From assembly GCA_937883785.1 (NCBI GenBank), contig CALGDE010000107.1:1-33579 (forward strand): 33,579 nt of DNA, read 5' to 3'. The stretch is from an uncultured cyanobacterium. Lineage in GTDB: Bacteria > Cyanobacteriota > Cyanobacteriia > CACIAM-69d. Under the pieces are notes generated by a model, which was not told the DNA's origin, made no database searches, and was given only the letters and a program-made list of their open reading frames with translations. This document shows, in pieces, positions 26,342 through 33,579 of the stretch (the first letter of the stretch is position 1; every line of letters starts with the position of its first letter). Both the position numbers and the translations under genes were made by a program.

Positions 26342-26425
26342 GGGGGTGTGGCGGAATGGTAGACGCTGCGGATTTAAAATCCGTTGACCGTAAAGGTCGT
26401 GAGGGTTCAAGTCCCTCCACCCCTA
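26342..26425 (+). tRNA. trnL-UAA: tRNA-Leu (UAA), no intron
   Basis: The 84-nt sequence folds as a class II tRNA. The acceptor stem is GGGGGTG/CACCCCT with a G1-U72 wobble pair, and the D arm contains TGGTAGACGC. The anticodon stem GCGGA/TCCGT encloses loop TTTAAAA (anticodon UAA). The long variable arm has GACC/GGTC, and the T arm is GAGGG TTCAAGT CCCTC. The discriminator is A and no CCA is encoded. The group I intron often found in the anticodon loop of cyanobacterial tRNA-Leu(UAA) is absent. Confidence 0.95.
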
Positions 26426-26654
26426 TTGCCACAGGCCTATTTCCACAGAAAGTGAGCTTACTAAGATCAAAGCCGCCGCTGAGGTTCAGACGACTGCTAA
26501 AGATGCCCCTCAAAAGGATTTTTTAAAGGCAACTATTTTACGGCCAGTTTGATAAAAAACAGGACGGCTTTGAGTCACGTAATCGAAGCTGAATCTCTAC
26601 TACTGGCTTTGCCAATGCTTCGCTGGCGATTCGCCTAATTCAAGAGTATAAAAG

Positions 26655-27626
<972 letters not shown>

Positions 27627-27850
27627 TTAAATGGGCACCAGCCTGGCTGCCCGGTGATCGCCCTTAATCCAGCAACCCTTGAATTCTGCGATTAACTTTT
27701 GCAGTCAACCAACTTGCGCCTACTGATGTGCCCCTGATGGACCGACAGGGTGAAAAATCGAAAATGATGCGCTGAAAGACGTCAGACCAACCGCTATTTG
27801 AAATGGTGACTAGCGCCAGTATTTAGTGAAGCTCCCTTTGTAATTTTGCC

Positions 27851-28144
27851 TCAAAGGTCGGTAACCCTGTCGGCGATATCAGTATAACCACGTAGATGTC
27901 CTTGCTGCTCCAAATTATTTTCTAAATCATCACAGTCACAGCTACGGTCAATCAATATCAGCCGTAATTTAACCTTTAGTGGTGCAATGGTGGCGCAACG
28001 TTCGCTTTCGGCAATGGCAAGGTTTAAGACGCTATTTCTAGCGGCATCCGCATCATAGCCTCCCTTCTGGCAGTGTAAGGCGCTGGGCGTTAGACGTTGC
28101 TTGAATGAAATAATATTCGAAGAAAAACGGCTCGTATTACCCAC
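27851..28144 (-). CDS. doubtful ORF, 97 aa, between patX and hetR
   Basis: This frame starts with GTG and has no good ribosome binding site. It encodes a cysteine-containing, acidic-tailed protein. The RNSVLNLAIAESERCATIA stretch faintly recalls the RNSLxLA...TIAFP segment of macrodomain proteins, but the glycine-rich loop that should follow is missing. It could be a gene remnant or chance coding within the long hetR leader. Low trust. Confidence 0.2.
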   Translation of the reverse strand: MGNTSRFSSNIISFKQRLTPSALHCQKGGYDADAARNSVLNLAIAESERCATIAPLKVKLRLILIDRSCDCDDLENNLEQQGHLRGYTDIADRVTDL

Positions 28145-28245
28145 AATCCATCAAAAGCATTGAAGAAAGGTTAGTGGCAGCGGTGTTTTCTTCAGAATTG
28201 TTGTTTGGGGGCGCTTTTTTTAGTCCAGGGCACCGATTAAACCCC

Positions 28246-28280
28246 TAAAGCCCACTGTTGTAGACCAACAGTGGGCTTTA
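28246..28280 (-). terminator. perfect 15-bp hairpin between patX and hetR
   Basis: TAAAGCCCACTGTTG and CAACAGTGGGCTTTA pair without mismatch around a 5-nt loop. The structure fits a bidirectional terminator that ends the patX transcript about 300 nt past its stop and insulates hetR. Neither side has a clean U-run, so an RNA-processing or regulatory hairpin is also possible. Confidence 0.55.
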
Positions 28281-28478
28281 AGATTGAATTTTTATAGTCA
28301 ATGTAATAATTGACACTCTTTTGGTGACTCATCCAGGTCAACTTAGCTAAAACGTCTGAGGGTCAGCGATTTCCCCTGCGATTTTGGCTAATGACCGATT
28401 TTGCTTACGGTATTTTTTTCACGGTTCCATGCACAGTGGAGAAAATCCTGATGATTGCTTTGGACTCGCTGTTGTGAT

Positions 28479-28514
28479 CTCAATTGAGGGGCAATTCTCA
28501 ATCGAGGGGCAATC
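28479..28514 (+). repeat. 18-bp tandem repeat with GAGGGG core
   Basis: CTCAAT(T/C)GAGGGGCAAT(T/C) occurs twice head to tail with two differences, just downstream of the patX stop. GAGGGG equals the half-site of the inverted repeat that HetR binds upstream of hetP in Anabaena. Here the copies are direct, not inverted. Confidence 0.8.
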
Positions 28515-28582
28515 GTATTTGTTCTCTTACGTATTTCCGCTAGATTGCGATCGCCATATTCTGCGATAGCTGGAAAAGCGTT

Positions 28583-28816
28583 CTACGCTTCGGTGGCAAG
28601 GATATGACGAATCATTTGGCGACGGCCGCTGCCTCGGTGGGAGGTGCGGGTGCGACGGCGATAGCGACGGCGAGCTTCGGTAGAGTTGACGGGAGTCTCT
28701 TGGTAGGAGGTTTCTTGGAATTGGTTAACTCCAGCTTGGGCAGGAACTGCTTCGGCGAAAGCAGCGCCGGCGGACAGGGCTAGGGCAACGATTAGGGTGG
28801 AAGGGCGTAGGTGCAT
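28583..28816 (-). CDS. patX: PatX-type HRGSGR peptide precursor
   Basis: The 77-aa product has a secretory signal peptide: short polar-basic start (MHLRPS), hydrophobic core (about 7-22) and a likely cleavage after PAQA at 28. The mature part is arginine-rich (49-66) and contains HRGSGR at 60-65. RGSGR is the active pentapeptide of the PatS/HetN inhibitors of HetR. Signal-peptide proteins with an RG(S/T)GR motif near the C-terminus are the PatX family, which co-occurs with hetR in filamentous cyanobacteria. The sequence continues 12 residues past the motif (RQMIRHILATEA). It is transcribed toward hetR, 1 kb away. Expected role: exported and processed to a peptide that binds HetR and limits its activity. 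Confidence 0.9.
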   Translation of the reverse strand: MHLRPSTLIVALALSAGAAFAEAVPAQAGVNQFQETSYQETPVNSTEARRRYRRRTRTSHRGSGRRQMIRHILATEA

Positions 28817-29125
28817 GTAAGTGCCTTGAACTCGTTAATCCTTCTTTCGGAGTCAATGGACACTTTCAGGAAGATGAGGGGGGATTGTGGGGATTTTCTT
28901 GGAAGCCTCGGTGGCTAAGGGATTGGGGGATTTTGAGCGGGTCGAATACGGAGATGGGGTGTCAGTTTTTTGACTGGTTGGCTACAGGTCTTTGGCGGAA
29001 TGCTTATAACTGACCGATAAAACTAGCGGGTAAAGGCTAGGCAATCCTGGACACTGGGGTTTGGGGCGAGCGGTGGCTCGGGTGAATCGTGCTAGAACCC
29101 TAGGGTGGTTTGCGGGATTTTTGCC
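28817..29125. other. divergent promoter region of patX and the coiled-coil membrane gene
   Basis: The spacer is G-rich on the plus strand. It holds a direct repeat of the type GGGATTG(T)GGGGATTTT at 28881-28897 and 28919-28934 (38 bp start to start), and a GAGGGG element at 28876. These are candidate operators for patX. No ORF with support is present. Confidence 0.5.
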
Positions 29126-30130
29126 ATGGGTGGGTTGGGACGATTTTTTAGGAGGTTTGGACGGCGTTTTTTGGGACGCTTTTGGGTGTTGTCTTTGGCA
29201 GGCATTGTGGCGATCGCTGCCTATGGCTCAGGGGCCTCAATGGCACAGCTTCCGGGGCAAAACCCCGCGATCGCTGCCTGCCCTGAATTGGTGGGGCTGT
29301 CGTCCTATGACGATTGGGTGAATTTTCGCGATCGCCAAGTGGCATTAACGTTGTCCCTGCAGCGGCAGCAGGAAAAGCTGGAAGGAGTTCTTCAGGGGAT
29401 GGCGATCGACGGCGGCACTGGGGAACCGTCCGGGGTGAATTTTGAAGCTCAGCAGCAGGCGTTGACGAGCCAAATTGCTCGGGTAAAAGAGGATATTCAA
29501 ACGGTGTCGAAGGAGCTTCAGCGGCAAAAGGCTGAGGAGGCAAGGCGATCGCAGCAGGATAGCGACCTGGGTTTATTGGACAGTCCCCTAAGCTCCGGAG
29601 TGGAATTGCGGCTGGAGGAGCTAAAAAATCAGGAGCGAGACCTGGACGGACGTCAGCGCCAGTTAATCGTCAACAAAACCATTTACGACGCCCGCAGTCA
29701 GGAGCTGGAAACCATCAAGGGGCAAATTCTCCAGGCGGACCGATGCAAGGTGGAAACGGATAAGCAGGTGCGGGCAACCCTGCGTCAGGATGCCTATCGG
29801 CTGTGGGCTAGCTTAGGATTTTGCCTGCTGGTGGGGCTAACCATTGCCGCGTTTTTTGTTACGTTGCACCGCTCTGGAGACGGGGCGGCGGAAATGCTGA
29901 CGGGTAACCAGGGGATTCAAATTATGACCCTGTTTTTAATTGTGATTGCCATTATTTTGTTCGGCTTACTGGGGATTCTGGAAAGTAAAGAATTGTCGGC
30001 GCTGTTGGGGGGCATTACCGGCTATATCCTCGGGCGAGTGTCCCAGGAAAATGTGCGGGGCTTAATTTCCTCAGGCAGTCGAATTCGCGCCCTGTTGCCC
30101 GGAACGCGTCCGGAAGCCCCTGGCGAATGA
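29126..30130 (+). CDS. membrane protein with periplasmic coiled coil
   Basis: A 334-aa protein that I cannot assign to a named family. It begins with an Arg/Phe-rich stretch (FFRRFGRRFLGRF) and a hydrophobic helix (about 20-38), a signal peptide or signal anchor ending near SMAQ. Then come coiled-coil segments (about 72-95, 108-148 and 160-215, rich in Gln, Glu and Arg). Two transmembrane helices follow at about 229-247 and 266-284, and a final LLGGITGYILGR element at 293-304. The ATG at 29126 is preferred over a GTG at 29105. The PRC-barrel gene follows 119 nt later. Confidence 0.7.
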   Translation: MGGLGRFFRRFGRRFLGRFWVLSLAGIVAIAAYGSGASMAQLPGQNPAIAACPELVGLSSYDDWVNFRDRQVALTLSLQRQQEKLEGVLQGMAIDGGTGEPSGVNFEAQQQALTSQIARVKEDIQTVSKELQRQKAEEARRSQQDSDLGLLDSPLSSGVELRLEELKNQERDLDGRQRQLIVNKTIYDARSQELETIKGQILQADRCKVETDKQVRATLRQDAYRLWASLGFCLLVGLTIAAFFVTLHRSGDGAAEMLTGNQGIQIMTLFLIVIAIILFGLLGILESKELSALLGGITGYILGRVSQENVRGLISSGSRIRALLPGTRPEAPGE

Positions 30131-30249
30131 CCGTTGCGAGACGGGGGCGTTGCTGTGACGCTGGCAATAATCCGGTAATTAAACCGCGCTATGATTTCGG
30201 TGAGATTTAACGCAATTGTTTACTCCACGCTGGACGTGGTTTGGATGCT

Positions 30250-31284
30250 ATGGCTGTCGCTGAATTTCCCGCGTCCGTTGCTGAGTCAGCCATGCGCGAT
30301 CGCCTGATTTTAGACCGGGGGACCACGGAGGAGCTGGGGCGTGTCGGTGGATTTTGGGTGGATTTTCAGGCGCGGCGGGTGCTGGGTATCGTATGTCAGT
30401 CAGGTTTCTTGGGGCGCAGCAAACAGGTGCTGCCCTGGTCCTGGGTGAATGCTATTGGCGACGATAGCGTGCTGGTGACCATACCGGAGGATGCCATGGA
30501 ATTTAATCCGCCCCAGGGTACCCACGATCCCATCGGCATTGAGCTGTGGAGTGATGGAGGTAACCAGGCGGGCTTGATTGTTGACTTTGAAATTACCCCA
30601 GCCTCTGGCGCGGTGACCCTGTATGCCTATCGGTCCAACGGTTGGCAGGGGCAGCTTGATGACATTTATGGGTTGCCCGCCGATGCCATCTTGAGCTGCG
30701 GTCCGAAACGGGCGATCGCCACCGGTGATTTTTTGCAGGACGGGGAACCCTATCGACCCGGTTTGGGGCAGCTCCTGGCGGAATTTACGGCGTCGCTCAA
30801 ACAGGGCGATCGCATTGCTCGGTCCGACTGGGAAAAAGTGCGCGGGCGGGCTGCTGAAGTGGCGAGGGATTGGCAGCATCAAGCCCAGCCCATCACGGAG
30901 CAGGTCACGGACCAGGCTAAGGATATTGCTAAGCGTGCCCGGTCCAAGTTTGGGCGTGTGGTGGGTAAAGCCCAGTCGAAGCTGAATGAAACCCAGGACC
31001 GATTGCGTTCTGTGCAGGACCAAATTAAACAAGCCCAGGGTCGCAAAGATGCTGATAAAAGCCGAGGCGATCGCCGGGAATGGCTTGATGCGCTACCGTC
31101 CCGCCCTGCTGACGGTGACGGCGACGAACCGCCCACCATCGACACCACCGCCCGTCCCGTTGAGTCTGAGCAGAAGACTCCCGCTGAAACGCCGCCCCAG
31201 TCTTCCAAAGAGCCGGACAACGATGATTGGAACTTAGATGATTGGGCAAAGCCGGATCCATGGCAGGATGAAAAATCCCCTTAG
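30250..31284 (+). CDS. PRC-barrel domain protein
   Basis: A 344-aa protein with two PRC-barrel-like beta domains (about 16-78, with RDRLILDRGTTEELGRVGGFWVD, and about 95-160). A long amphipathic helical region (about 185-270) of the kind seen in apolipoprotein-like stress proteins follows (TEQVTDQAKDIAKRARSKF, AQSKLNETQDRL). The acidic, Pro-rich tail (about 280-344) ends DDWAKPDPWQDEKSP and is likely disordered. PRC barrels occur in photosynthetic reaction-centre H subunits and in RimM; function here is unknown. The ATG at 30250 is used; a TTG at 30241 would add three residues. The TAG stop is at the edge of an inverted-repeat element. Confidence 0.75.
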   Translation: MAVAEFPASVAESAMRDRLILDRGTTEELGRVGGFWVDFQARRVLGIVCQSGFLGRSKQVLPWSWVNAIGDDSVLVTIPEDAMEFNPPQGTHDPIGIELWSDGGNQAGLIVDFEITPASGAVTLYAYRSNGWQGQLDDIYGLPADAILSCGPKRAIATGDFLQDGEPYRPGLGQLLAEFTASLKQGDRIARSDWEKVRGRAAEVARDWQHQAQPITEQVTDQAKDIAKRARSKFGRVVGKAQSKLNETQDRLRSVQDQIKQAQGRKDADKSRGDRREWLDALPSRPADGDGDEPPTIDTTARPVESEQKTPAETPPQSSKEPDNDDWNLDDWAKPDPWQDEKSP

Positions 31285-31394
31285 AACGTCACTGGACGCT
31301 GCGGCTGGGAACACACTGCCAGAAGCCATATTGGAGTTGGAGGGAATTGAAAGTATTGTCTTCACCACTTTTTCCTCGTCGAACTGACGTTCTA
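31282..31394. mobile_element. possible 113-bp MITE-like inverted-repeat element
   Basis: TAGAACGTCA and TGACGTTCTA form a perfect 10-bp inverted repeat at the two ends. Similarity continues weakly inward if one gap is allowed. Both ends are TA, as expected of elements moved by IS630/Tc1-type transposases, which duplicate TA. No coding capacity. The left TA supplies the stop codon of the PRC-barrel gene. A single copy is visible in the window, so the assignment is tentative. Confidence 0.4.
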
Positions 31395-31488
31395 GGGATG
31401 AAGATTGTTAAGGGCAAGTCATTGGAGATGAATGGCTCCATTGTGGCGTCGAATAGGAAGGGTTTTGACTTATTGACTTGCTGCTTGG

Positions 31489-32535
31489 TTAATCACCTAC
31501 AGTGGGCAGCAGTATTTTAGGCAGCTCTTTTAGAAGTAACTGGTGTGTAATGGGGCCACGTGTGTTGCTGCCCCAGAGAAAGTAGTCGACAAAAAATACG
31601 CGTCCCTCTTTAGAGGCTGGCATTTTAGTGAGGAGTGGATTGCCGTACCATTGTTGCTCGATTTTTGCTTTTGGAGACTGTTCATCCTCTGACCAAGCCA
31701 TCACGAAGATCAAGTCAGCTTCAATCTGGGGCAATGCTTCTATGGAAAGCGGGGAGTCGCCATCAGGCAACAAGGAAGAAGCTTCTGGAGTGACGATTTC
31801 AAACCCTATTTCTCGCAGTAAATTGGCTGCCGTGCTGTCTTCCATTAAGTAGATGGTGGCGGCCAAATCATTAGGGGCGATCGCCAGGATGCGGGGATGC
31901 GCGGCAACCACTGGCGCAAGCTGTTTGCGGGCGATCGCCAGCTCTTTAGAATAATTAGCTAACAATTCCTCAGCCTGCTTTTCTCGCCCTAATGCTTGAG
32001 CCACGCCCTTAATGCTATGACGCCAATGCTGGTCATCGTTTTCCCCAACATCGCTAAACAGCATCGTTGGGGCAATTTGAGAGAGTAAGTCGTACTGATC
32101 TGAAATATGCCACTTTTCCCCCAGGATGAGGTCGGGACGGGACTGGGCCAAAGCTTCGATAGAAGGGTTGCGGCGACTGCCCAAATTAACGGGTTGAGTG
32201 GTCACGTAAGCTCCCATGTAAGGGATTTGCTCTTCTGGCTCGGTAAATACTGGGGAATCAAATATGCCAGCCTGCGCATAAGCCGACGGTTGAGCGCCAA
32301 GGGATAAAACACTATCAAGAATATGAGGACTAAGCACCGCCACCCGTTGGGGAGCACCACAAACTTCGGTTTTTCCCTTTTCGTGTTCTACAACGCGGCA
32401 ATCGGTGGTTCCAGGCGTCAACTTTCCTACATCTGGCGATTCAACCGCAGGGTTTTGACATGCGATGCTTAGCAGCGCCGTCAGCAAAAATAACGCCAAA
32501 AAGACAATCGGCCGGCGCATTAGGCGAAGAAACAT
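31489..32535 (-). CDS. iron-siderophore ABC transporter substrate-binding lipoprotein
   Basis: A 348-aa FecB/FepB/BtuF-type periplasmic binding protein. The N-terminus has Arg residues, a hydrophobic core and Cys26 (LLSIAC), so it is probably a lipoprotein. The helical-backbone binding fold is shown by RVAVLSPHILDSVLSLGAQPSAYA (lobe 1), SIEALAQSRPDLILG, GVAQALGREKQAEELLANY (linker helix) and the C-terminal SIEALPQIEADLIFVMAW lobe. It should deliver ferric siderophore to an ABC permease that is not in the window. The TonB-dependent receptor gene upstream on the same strand supports siderophore uptake. An alternative ATG at 32520 exists. Confidence 0.9.
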   Translation of the reverse strand: MFLRLMRRPIVFLALFLLTALLSIACQNPAVESPDVGKLTPGTTDCRVVEHEKGKTEVCGAPQRVAVLSPHILDSVLSLGAQPSAYAQAGIFDSPVFTEPEEQIPYMGAYVTTQPVNLGSRRNPSIEALAQSRPDLILGEKWHISDQYDLLSQIAPTMLFSDVGENDDQHWRHSIKGVAQALGREKQAEELLANYSKELAIARKQLAPVVAAHPRILAIAPNDLAATIYLMEDSTAANLLREIGFEIVTPEASSLLPDGDSPLSIEALPQIEADLIFVMAWSEDEQSPKAKIEQQWYGNPLLTKMPASKEGRVFFVDYFLWGSNTRGPITHQLLLKELPKILLPTVGD

Positions 32536-32926
32536 TATTATTCAGACCGAATTAATCAACATGGGATGTCCCCTCAGTAAGGCTCTAGAAGCTCTGCACA
32601 GCGAGGGTTACAGGTCCTTTTAAGTGTGCCCAACTCCACAAGGACAGGATATTTAGACCTTTTGCACGAATCAAACAACGTTGTTGACTGGGCGCTGAGC
32701 GGAGTCGAAGCCAGGTATATACGGTGAGTATTTACGGCGAATATGTACTACGGCGAATATGTACGGGCTTCGACAAATTGGCACCAAATCCGCAATAGCT
32801 GCCCTAGATAAGAATGGGAAACGAAATGGGCACTGAGTCTGTCGAAGTAGGGATTTCGTTAGGAACCGAATTCTAGGGTAAGAAAAGCGGATTTAGTGTG
32901 GCGACTCACCCATAAAGGTGAAGCTT
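32536..32926. repeat. repeat-rich spacer between receptor and binding protein
   Basis: This 391-bp region has no ORF of note. It holds a 16-bp perfect tandem repeat, TACGGCGAATATGTAC (32733-32748, 32749-32764). The repeat is enclosed by an inverted pair, GTCGAAGCC (32704-32712) and GGCTTCGAC (32766-32774). A second palindrome of 77 nt has arms CCCTAGA...AACGAAAT and ATTTCGTT...TCTAGGG (32802-32878). CTGAGCGGAGTCGAAG and CTGAGTCTGTCGAAG are variants of a widespread intergenic repeat. No Fur box is recognised. Confidence 0.65.
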
Positions 32927-33579
32927 CTAAAAACGGACTGAAATCTTTCCCACAACGGTAAAAGGTGCACCTGGAAAAAGTAGACCGGTGTTCTGGGTCG
33001 ATTCAAGATAGTCCGTATCGAACAGATTCTGGAAGTTAAGCTGTACCCGCCAGTTATCACGGTTGTAGAAAATACTGGCGTCGCCGCGAACGTAGGAAGG
33101 CAACACAAAGTCATTGGGGATTTGAGCCTCGCGATCGCCCACATAAAATATACCGGCACCAAATCCCAACCCTTGTAAGCTACCTGATTGGATCTCGTAC
33201 GTCGTCCACAGACTAGCACCGCTGCTGGGCGCATTGATTAGGGTGTCATCCTCAGGACTACTATCATCTCCCTCCGAAATAAACGTGTCGTTGAAAAATA
33301 GGGAGCCAATAATATTCCAGCCGTCTAGAATCTCGCCAGCCACATCTAACTCGATACCGCGGCTTCTAACTTCTCCAACAGGTATGGAAAAATTCGGATT
33401 ATCGAGATCACTGCGAGAAATATTGGTTTTGGTGATGTCATAGGCTGCCAGGTTGACAGAAAAATCACCAAACTCTCCTCGAACTCCAATTTCATACTGC
33501 GTTCCTCGTTCGGGATCGATCACGTCGGGAGCATCCCACTTATGCCGCTTTTGACGAGAGCTGATAAAACGAGAACAGA
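32927..33579 (-). CDS. TonB-dependent siderophore receptor, C-terminal part
   Basis: The open frame runs to the right edge of the window, so only the last 217 residues are present. It is the end of an outer-membrane beta barrel: alternating strands such as TQYEIGVRGEFGDFSVNLAAYDI, SRGIELDVAGEI, ASIFYNRDNWRVQLNFQNLFD and YLESTQNTGL, ending in the terminal phenylalanine (GKISVRF) that the outer-membrane assembly machinery recognises. It belongs to the TonB-dependent siderophore receptor group (FhuA/ferrichrome-like). It is transcribed before the binding-protein gene, across a 391-nt repeat-rich spacer. Confidence 0.93.
   Translation of the reverse strand, partial: CSRFISSRQKRHKWDAPDVIDPERGTQYEIGVRGEFGDFSVNLAAYDITKTNISRSDLDNPNFSIPVGEVRSRGIELDVAGEILDGWNIIGSLFFNDTFISEGDDSSPEDDTLINAPSSGASLWTTYEIQSGSLQGLGFGAGIFYVGDREAQIPNDFVLPSYVRGDASIFYNRDNWRVQLNFQNLFDTDYLESTQNTGLLFPGAPFTVVGKISVRF

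Noticed and set aside
26323-26526. ORFs across the tRNA gene
   Set aside because: They read through the tRNA-Leu gene on either strand and have no independent support.
27879-27892. GTA-N8-TAG resembling an NtcA site upstream of hetR
   Set aside because: The last base differs from the GTA-N8-TAC consensus. It lies about 300 nt from the start and no -10 element is spaced correctly.
28384-28569. Plus-strand 61-aa ORF with TTG start next to patX
   Set aside because: No ribosome binding site. It runs through the 18-bp tandem repeat, and its sequence has no protein-like features.
30400-31032. Minus-strand 210-aa ORF
   Set aside because: It is entirely antisense to the PRC-barrel gene, which has recognisable domains.

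Overview
The window comes from a filamentous cyanobacterium. The cyanobacterial assignment rests on ndhL with a DUF3007 neighbour, dapL, hetR and very frequent HIP1-type octamers (GCGATCGC, for example at 836, 1984, 2071 and 3073). A HetR regulator together with a PatX-type peptide precursor points to a multicellular, filament-forming lineage. Nothing seen here shows whether it makes heterocysts.

Layout. 1-2.9 kb: ispF (isoprenoids) diverges from dapL (lysine/peptidoglycan), which is followed by a family 2 glycosyltransferase. 3.0-7.0 kb: a membrane pentapeptide-repeat protein, an unknown 90-aa protein, an agmatinase-family ureohydrolase, a thioredoxin-like protein and ubiX. 7.2-10.3 kb: aspS and truB in tandem, converging on a small two-helix membrane protein. 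10.3-14.9 kb: a 61-aa protein with its own terminator, trmH, a SWIM zinc-finger protein in tandem with cobH, a YqeY-like protein and a Uma2-family nuclease. 14.9-22.4 kb is the accessory-looking part: a HIP1-free orphan membrane protein of about 674 aa, a fused HyuA-HyuB 5-oxoprolinase, and an unknown 375-aa gene flanked on its far side by a decayed second copy of the hyuB tail. 22.5-24.6 kb: ndhL, DUF3007, trpA and a thioredoxin-like [2Fe-2S] ferredoxin, all on the minus strand. 25.0-26.4 kb: an Old Yellow Enzyme with a very strong terminator and an intron-less tRNA-Leu(UAA).

26.6-28.8 kb is the highlight. hetR, the master regulator of heterocyst patterning, lies 1 kb downstream of, and in the same orientation as, a 77-codon gene with a signal peptide and the HRGSGR inhibitor motif. 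I identify that small gene as patX. The two probably form a secreted-peptide/transcription-factor circuit: PatX is exported, its RGSGR-containing fragment is taken up or transferred between cells, and it inhibits HetR. The spacer between them holds a perfect 15-bp hairpin, two GAGGGG direct repeats and one doubtful 97-codon ORF.

29.1-33.6 kb: a coiled-coil membrane protein, a PRC-barrel protein whose stop codon lies at the edge of a small MITE-like inverted-repeat element, then a siderophore-binding lipoprotein and the 3' part of a TonB-dependent receptor. The last two are separated by a repeat-rich spacer. The receptor runs off the right edge.

All functions are inferred from sequence motifs and recalled family features. 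No database search was possible.
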